This document shows, piece after piece, positions 50,238 through 59,607 of a DNA stretch of 64,000 nucleotides. The DNA comes from Mycetocola lacteus. GTDB lineage: Bacteria > Actinomycetota > Actinomycetes > Actinomycetales > Microbacteriaceae. Each line of letters starts with the position of its first letter. Position 1 is the first letter of the stretch. The translations under genes and the position numbers were made by a program. Below the pieces are notes generated by a model. That model was not told the DNA's origin, made no database searches, and saw nothing but the letters and a program-made list of their open reading frames with translations. The stretch covers positions 248,001 to 312,000 of the forward strand of contig NZ_RCUY01000005.1 in NCBI RefSeq assembly GCF_003667575.1, in the 5' to 3' direction.

Positions 50238-50747
50238 ATGTCCACCGAGCATGAGGCGCGGGTTCTGCGCGAGCTGCATGAGCAGCATGGCGCGGTGATC
50301 TGGCGTTTTGTGGTGCGCCTCACCGGCGATTTTGCCGGGGCCGACGACATCGTGCAGGAAACCCTGCTGCGCGCCTGGCGCAATCCGCGGATCATGTCCG
50401 ATGATCCCGAAAGCGCACGCTCCTGGCTGTATACGGTGGCCCGCAACCTGGTGGTGGATGAGGCGCGCAGCGCCCGCCGCCGCCACGAAATCGGGGTCGA
50501 GGAGATGCCCGAGGGACGCTCCGATGACCACACCGACGCCCTGTTTGATTCGATCCTGGTAGCCGAGGCCCTGGCGGCCCTGAGCGACGAGCATCGGGCG
50601 GTGGTCACCGGTGCGTACTTCGGCGGGCGCAGCACGGTGGAGCTCTCGGCAGATCTGGGGATCCCCGAGGGCACGGTCAAGTCACGGCTGCACTATGGAC
50701 TGCGCGCACTCAAGCTTGCGCTTCAGGAAAAGGGGGTCACCCGGTGA
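50238..50747 (+). CDS. ECF RNA polymerase sigma factor
   Basis: 169 residues. Region 2: HGAVIWRFVVRLTGDFAGAD, then DIVQETLLRAWRNPRI; region 4: ALAALSDEHRAVVTGAYFGG, then STVELSADLGIPEGTVKSRL. Start ATG 50238 (GTG 50235 is possible; AAGGA and GAGGG lie just upstream). A GTGA overlap joins it to the anti-sigma gene. The identical promoters on both sides imply that it drives itself and the flavin operon. Confidence 0.92.
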   Translation: MSTEHEARVLRELHEQHGAVIWRFVVRLTGDFAGADDIVQETLLRAWRNPRIMSDDPESARSWLYTVARNLVVDEARSARRRHEIGVEEMPEGRSDDHTDALFDSILVAEALAALSDEHRAVVTGAYFGGRSTVELSADLGIPEGTVKSRLHYGLRALKLALQEKGVTR

Positions 50748-51454
50748 CCGATATCCACACCCGCTTTGACGAGTGGGATGCCGCCTATGTCTTGGGTGCA
50801 CTGGGACCTGCCGATCGACGCGCCTACGAGGAGCACCTGGCCGAGTGCGAGCGGTGTCGCCTGCACATGTCCGAGCTGGCCTCGCTGCCCGGGCTGCTCT
50901 CGCGAATCACCCCGCCAAACGAGCGGGAGATGCCCGGAGACGAGCGGCCCGTGCCCGAAGCCCCGAGACTCACGCCGGACATCACCGCCGCGCACCTCCC
51001 CCACCCGCGACGCCGCCGCCTGAGCCGCCGCGCTCGCGGATGGGCCATCGCCGCGGCCGCCGCCGTGCTGGTTGTCGGGGCCGCGATCCCCCTCACCCTG
51101 CACGTGTTGGAACCCAAGACCGAGCGCCTCACCCTCGCCCAGGTGGGTCCCGAGCTGGCACCGATCGACGCGGTGGTCACCCTGCGAGACATCCCCGGCG
51201 GAACCCGGGTCACGATGGACTGCTCCTACACATCCCCCGCCGCCCCCTATCCCGGGGCCGAACCGGTGGACTACTCGCTGGTACTCACCGACAACGCCGG
51301 GCGGGAACGCGCGGTCTCCACCTGGGTCGCGGCGCCGGGCAGCCCGGCGCGGGTCGAGGTCACCACCACCACACCGCTTGAGGGTATCCGCTCGGTGGAT
51401 GTGCGCCGTGCCGATTCGACCACGCCGCTGCTGCGAGCCCTCCCCGCCGACTAA
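50744..51454 (+). CDS. Membrane anti-sigma factor (zinc-finger, RskA-like)
   Basis: 236 residues. N-terminal HxxxCxxC zinc site in EEHLAECERCRLHMSELA, which grips the sigma factor. A Pro/Arg linker follows, then one membrane helix (GWAIAAAAAVLVVGAAIPLTL, about 100-120) and an extracytoplasmic beta-rich domain (~125-236), RskA-like. It senses something outside the membrane; release by proteolysis is known in the family. GTG start overlaps the sigma gene stop. Confidence 0.85.
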   Translation: MTDIHTRFDEWDAAYVLGALGPADRRAYEEHLAECERCRLHMSELASLPGLLSRITPPNEREMPGDERPVPEAPRLTPDITAAHLPHPRRRRLSRRARGWAIAAAAAVLVVGAAIPLTLHVLEPKTERLTLAQVGPELAPIDAVVTLRDIPGGTRVTMDCSYTSPAAPYPGAEPVDYSLVLTDNAGRERAVSTWVAAPGSPARVEVTTTTPLEGIRSVDVRRADSTTPLLRALPAD

Positions 51455-51510
51455 ACCACGCGTCAACAGCCCGCTCCCACGCACCGTCCCCACGCACCGG
51501 GCCAACAGAA

Positions 51511-51545
51511 AACGCCCCCATCCGGTACTACCAGATGGGGGCGTT
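51511..51545. terminator. Bidirectional terminator, anti-sigma / HdeD-like
   Basis: Perfect 12-bp arms AACGCCCCCATC (51511-51522) and GATGGGGGCGTT (51534-51545) between convergent genes. Confidence 0.75.
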
Positions 51546-51555
51546 GGCAGAAAAA

Positions 51556-52149
51556 CTAGATGCGGGCTTCGTCCACGCGGAGGGTGGCACCGTTTGCGGG
51601 TCCCCGGTAGCTGAACGCACGCACGATCTGCAGGATACCCAGCACCACCAGGGCAACACCCAGGATCAGCCACAGCAGGGCGGCGAAGGCGAACGGCGCG
51701 GTGATCACGAGGATACCGGCGATGATGCTCAGCACGGCGAAGACCACGCCCCACACCTTATTAGCGACGCTGCGCAGGCTCGCGAAGGCGAGAACACCCT
51801 CAAAGATCCAGCTCACACCGATGAAGATCGCGGTGAAGACCGCGAGCACGGTGGTGACGTTGCCGAGGTCGGTGAAGGCCACGATACCGGCAATCACAAA
51901 CAGCACACCGAGCAGCACGTTGCCGATCCGTCCCCAGGTCGAGGCACTCTTGGCAAAGATGCCCAGGGCCGCGTAGATCACGCCGGCCACAACCGCGTAG
52001 ATCGCGATGAACGCGGTGATGACCGAGGCGGTCTTCAGCGGTGCCACCAGGATCAAGATACCGATGATGATCGCGATGATTCCGGCGATGCCGAGGGCCG
52101 TGCGCACACCGTTGGTGAGGGTGCGGGAAAGGGAGGGTTCCTGAGTCAT
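51556..52149 (-). CDS. HdeD/DUF308-family membrane protein
   Basis: 197 residues, six hydrophobic segments arranged in pairs (LGIAGIIAIIIGILILVAP, ASVITAFIAIYAVVAGVIYA, VLLGVLFVIAGIVAF and so on) with short loops, the HdeD pattern. Function of the family is poorly defined; acid or envelope stress is often proposed. Starts nine bases after the FUSC gene stop, so it is cotranscribed with it. SD AGGAAAACC. Confidence 0.82.
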   Translation of the reverse strand: MTQEPSLSRTLTNGVRTALGIAGIIAIIIGILILVAPLKTASVITAFIAIYAVVAGVIYAALGIFAKSASTWGRIGNVLLGVLFVIAGIVAFTDLGNVTTVLAVFTAIFIGVSWIFEGVLAFASLRSVANKVWGVVFAVLSIIAGILVITAPFAFAALLWLILGVALVVLGILQIVRAFSYRGPANGATLRVDEARI

Positions 52150-52157
52150 GGTTTTCC

Positions 52158-53147
52158 TTAGGGGTTGAGGGTTGAGGCTTGGGGGCGCGGCACAATCCGC
52201 GCATGGCGGTCATGCAGGATTGTATGGGCGATCACGTTGACCACGATGGCCAACACGGCGGCGATGGCCACGGATTCGATCCGCCCGAGGCCCACCAGGT
52301 GGGCGGGCTGATCGGAGGACGTGGTGAGCAGCACCACCGGGGTGAGCAGGGTCACAAACATCGGATAGTTGCCGGAGAGAATATAGGCCACACACAGCAG
52401 CGTGCAGACCAGCGCCACGAGGATCGGCACCGGCGCGGGGAGCAGCGAGACCAGCGTGGCAAACACCGCACCGATCGCGGTACCCACCACGCGGTCTCGG
52501 GCACGGCTGGTGCGGTTATCAACGCCGACCGCGAGAATCATGCAGTAGGACAGCAGGGTCCAACTGACGTAGGGGAAGTCCACGGCCTCGCCGATGGCAA
52601 CGATGCCCAGGGATCCCACCGCGAGCAGCACCCCATAGCCAAGCCGCTCCTTGACCGGCTGCGGGGTCGGCAGAGAGTCGTGTTTGGTCGGCATCAGTGT
52701 CGCAAACGCGAGCATAAATGCGGCCCCCAGACTCGACCCTAAAAGCACCTGCCAGAACTGCACGTCGGTGTTGGACAGCGAGGCAAAAACGATCAGGTTG
52801 ACCGGCGAGCGGGTCATCGAGGAGATGTCCCCGATCCGGAACAGGCCCTGCACCAGACACACCCCCACCAGGGCGACCAGGACCGGGAAGGTACCCAGCG
52901 AACCCAGCGTAAAGCCCAGCATTGCCACGATCACAGCCCACAGTGCCGCCATCACCCGCCACCTGGGCAGCAGTGCCCGGGACGGGGAAAGGAGGAACAT
53001 GATGGCCAGATAGCCGGCCTGGGCGGTGTGCGGTCCGATGAATCCATAGAGGGCCGCGAGCAATACCGCGGCCGACCCCACCAGAATCAACGCCCCCAGT
53101 ATGGCGCGACGCGTCAGCGCAAAATTCTTGAACACGACGTGCGTCAT
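52158..53147 (-). CDS. FUSC-family membrane protein
   Basis: 329 residues with about ten hydrophobic helices in two blocks, including LLPAPVPILVALVCTLLCVAY, and a loop DRVVGTAIGAVFATLVS typical of FUSC/aromatic-acid-exporter-like proteins (the R-x-x-G-T-x-x-G motif). Lacks the long cytoplasmic domain of AaeB-like members. First gene of a pair with the HdeD-like protein. Proposed role is efflux of aromatic or similar compounds, by family only. Confidence 0.75.
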   Translation of the reverse strand: MTHVVFKNFALTRRAILGALILVGSAAVLLAALYGFIGPHTAQAGYLAIMFLLSPSRALLPRWRVMAALWAVIVAMLGFTLGSLGTFPVLVALVGVCLVQGLFRIGDISSMTRSPVNLIVFASLSNTDVQFWQVLLGSSLGAAFMLAFATLMPTKHDSLPTPQPVKERLGYGVLLAVGSLGIVAIGEAVDFPYVSWTLLSYCMILAVGVDNRTSRARDRVVGTAIGAVFATLVSLLPAPVPILVALVCTLLCVAYILSGNYPMFVTLLTPVVLLTTSSDQPAHLVGLGRIESVAIAAVLAIVVNVIAHTILHDRHARIVPRPQASTLNP

Positions 53148-53225
53148 GAGCTTCCCCCTCCCGTCCCCACGGAGCCAGCGCTACGGTAATAAGAGAACAC
53201 TATCGATGTTTGGGGAGCGGTCGTT

Positions 53226-54461
53226 ATGACAAAACAGGATATTTCCGAACTTTTTGATATCTATCGTGATTTACACGCACATCCGGAACTGAGTTTCGCC
53301 GAGACCCGCACCGCCGGCATCGTTGCCGCGAGACTGCGCGGCCTCGGCTATGCGGTGACCGAGGGTGTGGGCCAGACCGGTGTGGTTGGGGTGCTGGATC
53401 GAGGTGTCGGATCCACCGTGCTGCTGCGAGCGGACATGGACGCGCTCCCGGTGCGCGAGGACACCGGTCTGGACTATGCCTCGGTGGCAACCGCCACAAA
53501 CGATGCGGGCATTGAGGTGCCGGTCATGCACGCGTGCGGGCACGACGTCCACATCACCGCCATGCTCGGTGCCGCCGCCGAGCTCGCCGCCGATCCCACC
53601 TGGTCCGGGCGTCTGCTGCTGGTGTTCCAGCCGGCCGAGGAACAGGGCGCGGGGGCACAGGCTATGGTGGATGATCACCTGTTTGAGCGATTCGGAACCC
53701 CCGATGTGGTGCTCGGCCAGCACGTGGCACCGCTGCCCGCGGGCACGCTGGGGCTGCGTTCGGGACCGGCCTTCGCCGCCTCGGATGCGCTGCGGGTGAC
53801 CCTGTTTGGGCGCGGCGGCCACGGCTCGCGCCCCGAAACCACCGTGGACCCGATTGTGCTGGCGGCCGCGGTCATCCTGCGCCTGCAGACGATCGTGTCC
53901 CGGGAGATCGCCGGCACCGAGACCGCGGTCCTCACCGTGGGCGCGGTGCACGCGGGCTCGGCCCCCAACATCATCCCCGACAGCGCCGAACTGCTGATCA
54001 ACATCCGCACCTTCGACCGCGAGGTCCGGGCCACCATCCTCTCGGCGATCACCCGGATTGTGCGCGGCGAGGCCCAGACCGCCGGGACCGAGCGCGAACC
54101 CGAGATCGAAACCCTGCACGCGTTCCCTCTGGTGAGTAACGACCCGGCGGCCACCGAGCGGGTGCGCGCCGCCTTCACCGCCGATCTGCCCGATCTGGTG
54201 CTGGTGGATCCCGGCGTGGTGACCGGCAGTGAGGACATCGGAATCCTCGCCACGGCCGCCGGTGCCCCGTGCATGTACTGGGTGCTGGGCGGGGCGGATC
54301 CGCAGCTCTTCGCCGGACTATCACGCTCGGCCGAGATCATGGCCCGGGTCGCGCAGCAGCCCTCCAACCACTCCTCAAAGTTCGCCCCAAAGATCGAGGC
54401 CACGCTGCCGCTGGGGATTCGCACCCTGGTGAGCGCGGCCGGGGCCTGGTTGAAGCCGTAG
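53226..54461 (+). CDS. M20-family amidohydrolase (first of tandem pair)
   Basis: 411-residue cytoplasmic metallohydrolase that cleaves N-acyl amino acids or similar amides. Metal ligands: HACGHDVH (Cys104, His106) and PAEEQGAG (Glu138/139), with a later His in GRGGHGSRPETTVDPI and the dimerisation domain between ~180 and 300. Related to hippurate hydrolase/HipO and IAA-amino acid hydrolases. Starts ATG 53226, divergent from the FUSC gene. The next gene is a near-equal-length paralogue. Confidence 0.9.
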   Translation: MTKQDISELFDIYRDLHAHPELSFAETRTAGIVAARLRGLGYAVTEGVGQTGVVGVLDRGVGSTVLLRADMDALPVREDTGLDYASVATATNDAGIEVPVMHACGHDVHITAMLGAAAELAADPTWSGRLLLVFQPAEEQGAGAQAMVDDHLFERFGTPDVVLGQHVAPLPAGTLGLRSGPAFAASDALRVTLFGRGGHGSRPETTVDPIVLAAAVILRLQTIVSREIAGTETAVLTVGAVHAGSAPNIIPDSAELLINIRTFDREVRATILSAITRIVRGEAQTAGTEREPEIETLHAFPLVSNDPAATERVRAAFTADLPDLVLVDPGVVTGSEDIGILATAAGAPCMYWVLGGADPQLFAGLSRSAEIMARVAQQPSNHSSKFAPKIEATLPLGIRTLVSAAGAWLKP

Positions 54462-54579
54462 CCCTCATACGGGGTGACCATCGGTCGGAAACCCCGGCCA
54501 CGGCGCGGTACTCCCCCGTTTTCTTCGGCCACGGCACTACGGTGGATATCAATTAGTATTCGCCGAGCCAGGAGTTCGA

Positions 54580-55815
54580 ATGTCGCCGCACACCAGCACC
54601 GATTTTGAGGCCGTTTACCGCGATCTGCACACCCATCCGGAGCTGGGGTTCCAGGAGGTGCGCACCGCGGGAATCGTCGCCGAGCACCTGCGCTCGGTCG
54701 GATACGAGGTCACCGAGGGCGTGGGCATCACCGGCGTGGTGGGCATCCTGGATCGCGGTCCCGGTGCCACCGTGCTGCTGCGCGCGGACATGGACGCACT
54801 GCCCGTGCGCGAGGAAACCGGGCTCCCCTATGCGAGCACCGACTCGACCATCAACGCCGAGGGTGTCGAGGTCCCGCTGATGCACGCGTGTGGCCACGAC
54901 ATGCACACCACCGCCCTGCTCGGTGCCGCCTCGGCTCTGGCCGCGGATCCCACCTGGACCGGACGCCTGATGCTGGTCTTCCAGCCCGCCGAGGAGCAGG
55001 GATCGGGTGCCCGCACCATGATCGAGGACGGCCTGTTTGAGCGCTTCGGAACCCCCGATGTGGTGCTCGGTCAGCACGTGGCGCCGTTCCCCGCCGGTGC
55101 GTTTGGGCTGCGATCCGGTGCGGCCTTTGCCGCCTCCGACTCCTTTGTGATCACCCTGTTCGGACGCGGCGGGCACGGCTCCCGGCCCGAAACCACCGTG
55201 GACCCGATCGTGCTGGCAGCCTCGGTCATCCTGCGCCTGCAGACCATCGTGTCCCGCGAGGTTGCCGGAACCGAAACCGCCGTGCTGACCATCGGCTCGG
55301 TGCATGCAGGCTCGGCTCCCAACATCATCCCCGACAGCGCCGAGCTCAAGATCAGCCTGCGCAGCGTGGACCCCGCGGTGCGCGCCCGGGTGATCGCGGC
55401 GATCGAGCGCATCGTCCGCGGCGAGGCCCTGACCTCCGGTGCCGATCGCGAACCCACCATTGTGCACGCCCACTCCTACCCCGCGGTGGTCAACGATGAG
55501 GCCGCGACCGCACGCGTCCACGCGGCCCTGACCGCCGCCATTCCCGGCGTGCAGGTCATCGACCCGGGCCTAGTGACCGGCAGCGAGGACGTGGGCATGC
55601 TCGCCGAGGCCGCCGGAGTGCCGTGCATGTACTGGCTGCTCGGCGGCGCCGATCCCGCGCCCTTTGCTAACGTGACCAGCCAGCAGGACCTCGTCGCCCG
55701 GGTATCCGCGCTGCCCTCCAACCACTCGCCGCTGTTCGCCCCGGCGATCATCCCGACCCTGCCGCTGGGTATCGCCGCCCTGAGCGCCGCGGCGCTGGCC
55801 TGGCTCAAGCCCTAA
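54580..55815 (+). CDS. M20-family amidohydrolase (second of tandem pair)
   Basis: Also 411 residues and collinear with its neighbour (MHACGHDMH, PAEEQGSGAR, GRGGHGSRPETTVDP, VTGSEDVGMLAEAAGVPCMY). Divergence is strongest around residues 60-100 and 225-290, which frame the substrate cleft and dimer domain. Start ATG 54580 with CAGGAG upstream. A 118-base gap after the first copy contains no clear terminator, so the pair and the AI-2E-type gene (29 bases later) may be co-expressed. Confidence 0.9.
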   Translation: MSPHTSTDFEAVYRDLHTHPELGFQEVRTAGIVAEHLRSVGYEVTEGVGITGVVGILDRGPGATVLLRADMDALPVREETGLPYASTDSTINAEGVEVPLMHACGHDMHTTALLGAASALAADPTWTGRLMLVFQPAEEQGSGARTMIEDGLFERFGTPDVVLGQHVAPFPAGAFGLRSGAAFAASDSFVITLFGRGGHGSRPETTVDPIVLAASVILRLQTIVSREVAGTETAVLTIGSVHAGSAPNIIPDSAELKISLRSVDPAVRARVIAAIERIVRGEALTSGADREPTIVHAHSYPAVVNDEAATARVHAALTAAIPGVQVIDPGLVTGSEDVGMLAEAAGVPCMYWLLGGADPAPFANVTSQQDLVARVSALPSNHSPLFAPAIIPTLPLGIAALSAAALAWLKP

Positions 55816-55844
55816 CTCACACACCCGAAAACTCAGAGGAAACC

Positions 55845-57020
55845 ATGCCCGAGAAATCCACCCCGGACAGCACCGCCGAGACCACCACCACGGACGTCGA
55901 GGTTTCGGAAGAAGCCCCGCGTGATCCCGACGCCGCCTCGGCCCCGGTCAACGTGCCGCCGTCACGTCGCTTCTGGACCCGACTCGACAACCCGTTTGTT
56001 GCCGGCTTCCTCCTCACCCTGGGCGGCCTGGCAGCCTTCAGCCTGGGTGCCGCGATCACCAACATCTCCACGGTGATCATCTACATCGTGTTTGCCCTCT
56101 TTATCGCGCTGGGCATCGACCCGGTGGTGCGCTGGCTCTCCGGGCGCGGGCTCAGCCGCACCTGGTCGATCGTGATCACCATCGTTGGTCTGCTGGCGAT
56201 TATCGTGGGCATGATGTGGCTGGTGATCCCGACCGTGGTGGATCAGGTCACCCAGTTTGTGCAGTCGGTCCCCTCGATGATCAAGGACTTCATGCACAGC
56301 GACCTCTTCCACCGCCTGGAGGGGATGTTTGGTGAGGGCTTCGAATCGCTGATCGGTGACATTCAGAAGTTCCTCTCCGACCCGGGCAACATCGCGGCGA
56401 TCGGTGGCGGCGCGTTCCAGGTGGGTGCCACGATCTTCTCGGGTCTGTCCGGTGTGCTGATCGTCCTGGTGCTGACCCTGTACTTCGTGGCCTCGCTGCC
56501 GCAGATCAAGTCGGCCATGTACGAGCTGGCTCCGGCCCGCAACCGCGCCCGCATCTCCGACCTGACCGACCAGATCACCGATTCGATCGGTGGCTACCTG
56601 GGCGGCATGGTGGTGCTGGCCTTCTTCAACGCGGTCTTCTCGGGTGTGCTCTACGCGATCCTCGGCCTGCCGTTCCCGCTGCTGATGAGCGTGGTCGCCT
56701 TCTGTATCACGCTGATCCCGCTGGTCGGTTCGGTCCTGTTCTGGGCCGTGGCGAGCGTTCTCGCGCTGTTCACCAGCCCGCTCTCGGCGCTGCTGTTTGC
56801 GCTGATCTACATCGCCTACGTGCAGGTCGAGGCCTACGTACTGACCCCGCGGGTGATGAGCCGGGCCATTTCGATCCCCGGATCCCTCGTGGTCATCGGT
56901 GCCCTGATCGGAGGCACACTGCTGGGACTGCTGGGTGCGCTGGTGGCGATTCCGGTGACCGCCTCGATCCTGCTGATTATCAAGCAGGTGTGGATCCCGC
57001 GTCAGAACTCCAAAAAGTAG
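55845..57020 (+). CDS. AI-2E family transporter (PurR-regulated permease-like)
   Basis: 391 residues. Acidic disordered N-terminus (~1-45), then about eight membrane helices with the family's central LVIPTVVDQVTQFVQSVPSM region and C-terminal SFCITLIPLVGS-like motif (read here as AFCITLIPLVGSVLFW). The last helices end LLGALVAIPVTASILLIIKQ. The family name refers to autoinducer-2 export in one member; most act in other ways, including Na+/H+ exchange, so substrate is open. Confidence 0.85.
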   Translation: MPEKSTPDSTAETTTTDVEVSEEAPRDPDAASAPVNVPPSRRFWTRLDNPFVAGFLLTLGGLAAFSLGAAITNISTVIIYIVFALFIALGIDPVVRWLSGRGLSRTWSIVITIVGLLAIIVGMMWLVIPTVVDQVTQFVQSVPSMIKDFMHSDLFHRLEGMFGEGFESLIGDIQKFLSDPGNIAAIGGGAFQVGATIFSGLSGVLIVLVLTLYFVASLPQIKSAMYELAPARNRARISDLTDQITDSIGGYLGGMVVLAFFNAVFSGVLYAILGLPFPLLMSVVAFCITLIPLVGSVLFWAVASVLALFTSPLSALLFALIYIAYVQVEAYVLTPRVMSRAISIPGSLVVIGALIGGTLLGLLGALVAIPVTASILLIIKQVWIPRQNSKK

Positions 57021-57023
57021 TTC

Positions 57024-57070
57024 TTGACTCCAAACCTACACGTGTTAGGATTTTTCCTAATATGTGTAGG
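57024..57070 (+). promoter_or_regulatory. Promoter with two TetR-type operators 21 bp apart
   Basis: -35 TTGACT (57024-57029), 16-base spacer, -10 TAGGAT (57046-57051). Near-palindromes CCTACACGTGTTAGG (57035-57049) and CCTAATATGTGTAGG (57056-57070) overlay the promoter exactly two helical turns apart. Outer CAAACCTACAC and GTGTAGGTTTG (57031-57041, 57064-57074) are perfect inverse copies. Confidence 0.65.
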
Positions 57071-57091
57071 TTTGTTGTTTAAGGAGGCATC

Positions 57092-57685
57092 ATGGCACGC
57101 GCCGGCATTACCCCCGAGCGCCTGATCGGAGTGGGCGCGGAGCTCGCCGATGAGGTGGGCATCGAACGGGTCACCCTGGCCGAGGTGGCGCGACGCTTCG
57201 ACGTCAAGACCGCGAGCCTCTACTCCCACGTGGCAAACACCGCGGCCCTGAGTGAGGGAATCGCGCTGCTCGCACTCACCGAAATGGCCGACCGCCTGGC
57301 CATCGCGACCGCGGGCAAGGCTGGACGCGACGCCCTCGCCGGACTCGCCAACACCTACCGCGACTATGCACACGCCCACCCCGGCCGCTTCGCCGCAACG
57401 CTTGTTCCGCTGAGCTCGGAGGCCGCCGCCGCGAGTGACGGCCCGCGCCACGTCCACCTCACCGAGGCCGTGCTAGCGGGCTACACTCTCTCCCCCGAGA
57501 CCCATCCGCACGCGGTGCGCCTGATCGGCAGCACCGTGCGCGGATTCATCACCCTCGAGGCCGCCGGCGGATTCGCACACAGCGCGCCGCCCGCCTCCGA
57601 CAGCTGGATCGCGATCATCGACGCCCTCGATGCCCTCCTCACCCACTGGCCCACCTCCCCCGATTCGGAAAGGATCGCCTCATGA
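57092..57685 (+). CDS. TetR-family regulator (WHG-type C-domain)
   Basis: 197 residues. Helix-turn-helix: VTLAEVARRFDVKTASLYSHVANTA. The C-terminal TetR_C_WHG-type domain contains TVRGFITLEAAGGFA. Start ATG 57092 with TTAAGGAGGCATC. Two operators sit on its own promoter. ATGA overlap with the SGNH hydrolase gene means regulator and enzyme share one autoregulated transcript. Confidence 0.87.
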   Translation: MARAGITPERLIGVGAELADEVGIERVTLAEVARRFDVKTASLYSHVANTAALSEGIALLALTEMADRLAIATAGKAGRDALAGLANTYRDYAHAHPGRFAATLVPLSSEAAAASDGPRHVHLTEAVLAGYTLSPETHPHAVRLIGSTVRGFITLEAAGGFAHSAPPASDSWIAIIDALDALLTHWPTSPDSERIAS

Positions 57686-58854
57686 CCACCACCCCCACCC
57701 CCGTGCCACTGAACGACACCCTCATCCGCGGGGCCGCCCAGCTCGAATCCACCGAACACGGACTGCTGCCACACCGCTTGCCCGCCTGGGCTCGCGCGCA
57801 GAACACCGATCCGCAGCTGAGCATGGTTGAGGCGCAGCCCTCGGGTGTGCGGCTGGCATTTTTCAGCGCCGCCACCGTGATTGAGCTGGACCTGTTCCGC
57901 TCGCGCACCACCTATAGCGGCGTGCCCGCACGCCCGGACGGGATCGTGGAGCTCACGATCGATGGGGAGCGGATCACCCAGATGGTCACCTCGGGCGGGT
58001 CCACCACCACGATCGATATGGCCACCGGCGTGCCCACGACCGAGGTGGGTCCGGTCGCCACCCTGCGTTTTGAGGGACTGTCTGCCGCGTCGAAACTCGT
58101 GGAGATCTGGCTGCCGCACAACGAGCAGATCGCGATTGCCGCACTGCGCACCGACGCCCCGGTCACCCCGATTGCCGCGGATGCGCGCCCGGTGTGGGTA
58201 CACCACGGATCCTCGATCAGCCACGGCTCCAACGCGGTGCGGCCCACCGGCATCTGGCCCGTGGTGGCCGCTCGCGGCGCGGACCTGGAGCTGGTGAACC
58301 TGGGCTTTGGCGGCAGCGCCCTGCTGGATCCCTTCACCGCCCGCAAAATTCGGGATACCCCCGCCGACCTGATTAGCCTCAAGCTCGGAATCAACCTCAC
58401 CAATCTCGACCTGATGCGGGTGCGCGCATTCGGCCCGGCCATACACGGCTTCCTCGACACGATCCGGGAGGGCCACCCGGACACCCCGCTGCTGGTGATC
58501 TCCCCGATCTACTGCGGCATCCACGAGGACACCCCGGGGCCCGGCATGTTTGATCTAGAGGCACTGGTCACGGGTCAGCTGCGCTTTATCGCCACCGGCA
58601 AGCCCGATGAGGTCAGGGCTGGCAAGCTGACCCTGCGCGTGATTCGCGCCGAGCTTGAGCGCATCATCACCGAGCGCCGCGCCACCGATCCGAACCTGTT
58701 CTATCTGGATGGCCAGGAGCTCTACGGCGAGGCGGACGCCGAAACCCACCCGCTGCCCGACGCCCTGCACCCGGGCGCCGAGTCCCACCAGATCATGGGC
58801 GAGCGCTTCGCCCGGATCGCGCTGGGTGAGGGAACCGATACCTGGTCCCTCTGA
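57682..58854 (+). CDS. SGNH/GDSL-type hydrolase with N-terminal beta domain
   Basis: 390 residues. The N-terminal ~160 residues form a beta-rich domain as in two-domain carbohydrate esterases. The SGNH block I is VHHGSSISHG, with Ser178 in place of the standard GDS context (GSS). Block III Asn lies in LKLGINLTN and block V Asp360/His363 in DALHPGAES. No signal peptide, so cytoplasmic. Likely deacylates a small ester; regulated by the coupled TetR protein. Confidence 0.82.
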   Translation: MTTTPTPVPLNDTLIRGAAQLESTEHGLLPHRLPAWARAQNTDPQLSMVEAQPSGVRLAFFSAATVIELDLFRSRTTYSGVPARPDGIVELTIDGERITQMVTSGGSTTTIDMATGVPTTEVGPVATLRFEGLSAASKLVEIWLPHNEQIAIAALRTDAPVTPIAADARPVWVHHGSSISHGSNAVRPTGIWPVVAARGADLELVNLGFGGSALLDPFTARKIRDTPADLISLKLGINLTNLDLMRVRAFGPAIHGFLDTIREGHPDTPLLVISPIYCGIHEDTPGPGMFDLEALVTGQLRFIATGKPDEVRAGKLTLRVIRAELERIITERRATDPNLFYLDGQELYGEADAETHPLPDALHPGAESHQIMGERFARIALGEGTDTWSL

Positions 58855-58864
58855 TTTTCGACCG

Positions 58865-58895
58865 ACGGCCCCTTCCTGCGGGAAGGGGCCGTTTT
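58865..58895 (+). terminator. Strong terminator after the SGNH hydrolase
   Basis: Perfect 12-bp arms ACGGCCCCTTCC (58865-58876) and GGAAGGGGCCGT (58881-58892), loop TGCG, followed by a TTTT run. Confidence 0.9.
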
Positions 58896-58968
58896 CCATT
58901 TGGCAAAAGTTATTGCAGTTCTCGCCGGGCGCGGCGCAGACTGGGATATCCCCATCGAAAGGCCTCCC

Positions 58969-59607
58969 ATGACCACATCCTCACACCACACCTTCGACCG
59001 CGCCTACTGGGAGCAGCACTGGGATGAGTCGATCCTGCGCGGCAGCCACCGAACCCCGCCCCACCCGCACCTCGAGACCTTTCTGAGCGATCTCGCGCCG
59101 GGCATCGCCCTGGAAGCGGGCTGCGGCACAGGTGCCGAGGCGCTCTGGCTGGCCGAGCACGGATGGCGGGTCACCGGGGCCGATATCTCGGCCGGCGCCC
59201 TCGCGGTGGCTGCCGAGCGGGCACGCGCCGCCGGAGTGGCGAACCGAGCCACCTGGATCGAAGCAGACCTGGGCACCTGGGCTCCGGAAACCGGGTTCGA
59301 TCTGGTGAGTACCCACTTTGCCCACCCGGCGATGCCGCAGCTGAATTTCTACCGCCGGATCGCCGAGTGGGTTGCCCCGGGCGGCACCCTCTTCATCGCC
59401 GGCCATGCCACCGGACACCACGGTAATCACCCCGACGCCAACGCCCATCCGATCGAGGCCACCGCGACTATCGAGGGGATCATCGCACTGCTTCCCGCCG
59501 AGGAGTGGAGCATCGTGGCCGCCGAGGAGGTCAACCTCGCCTCGGTCCACGCCGATGCGCCCACCCACCGACGGGACGTGGTGGTGCGGGCAAGCCGAAT
59601 CGGTTAG
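58969..59607 (+). CDS. Class I SAM-dependent methyltransferase
   Basis: 212 residues. Motif I LEAGCGTGAEALWLAEHGW, motif II acidic residue in VTGADIS, later DLVSTHFAHPAMPQ and GGTLFIAGHATGHH. Resembles small thiopurine/tellurite-type (TehB-like) methyltransferases, with an N-terminal YWEQHWDESI. I start at ATG 58969 with AAAGG upstream instead of the in-frame ATG at 58900, which sits in the terminator/promoter gap. Methyl acceptor unknown. Confidence 0.82.
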   Translation: MTTSSHHTFDRAYWEQHWDESILRGSHRTPPHPHLETFLSDLAPGIALEAGCGTGAEALWLAEHGWRVTGADISAGALAVAAERARAAGVANRATWIEADLGTWAPETGFDLVSTHFAHPAMPQLNFYRRIAEWVAPGGTLFIAGHATGHHGNHPDANAHPIEATATIEGIIALLPAEEWSIVAAEEVNLASVHADAPTHRRDVVVRASRIG

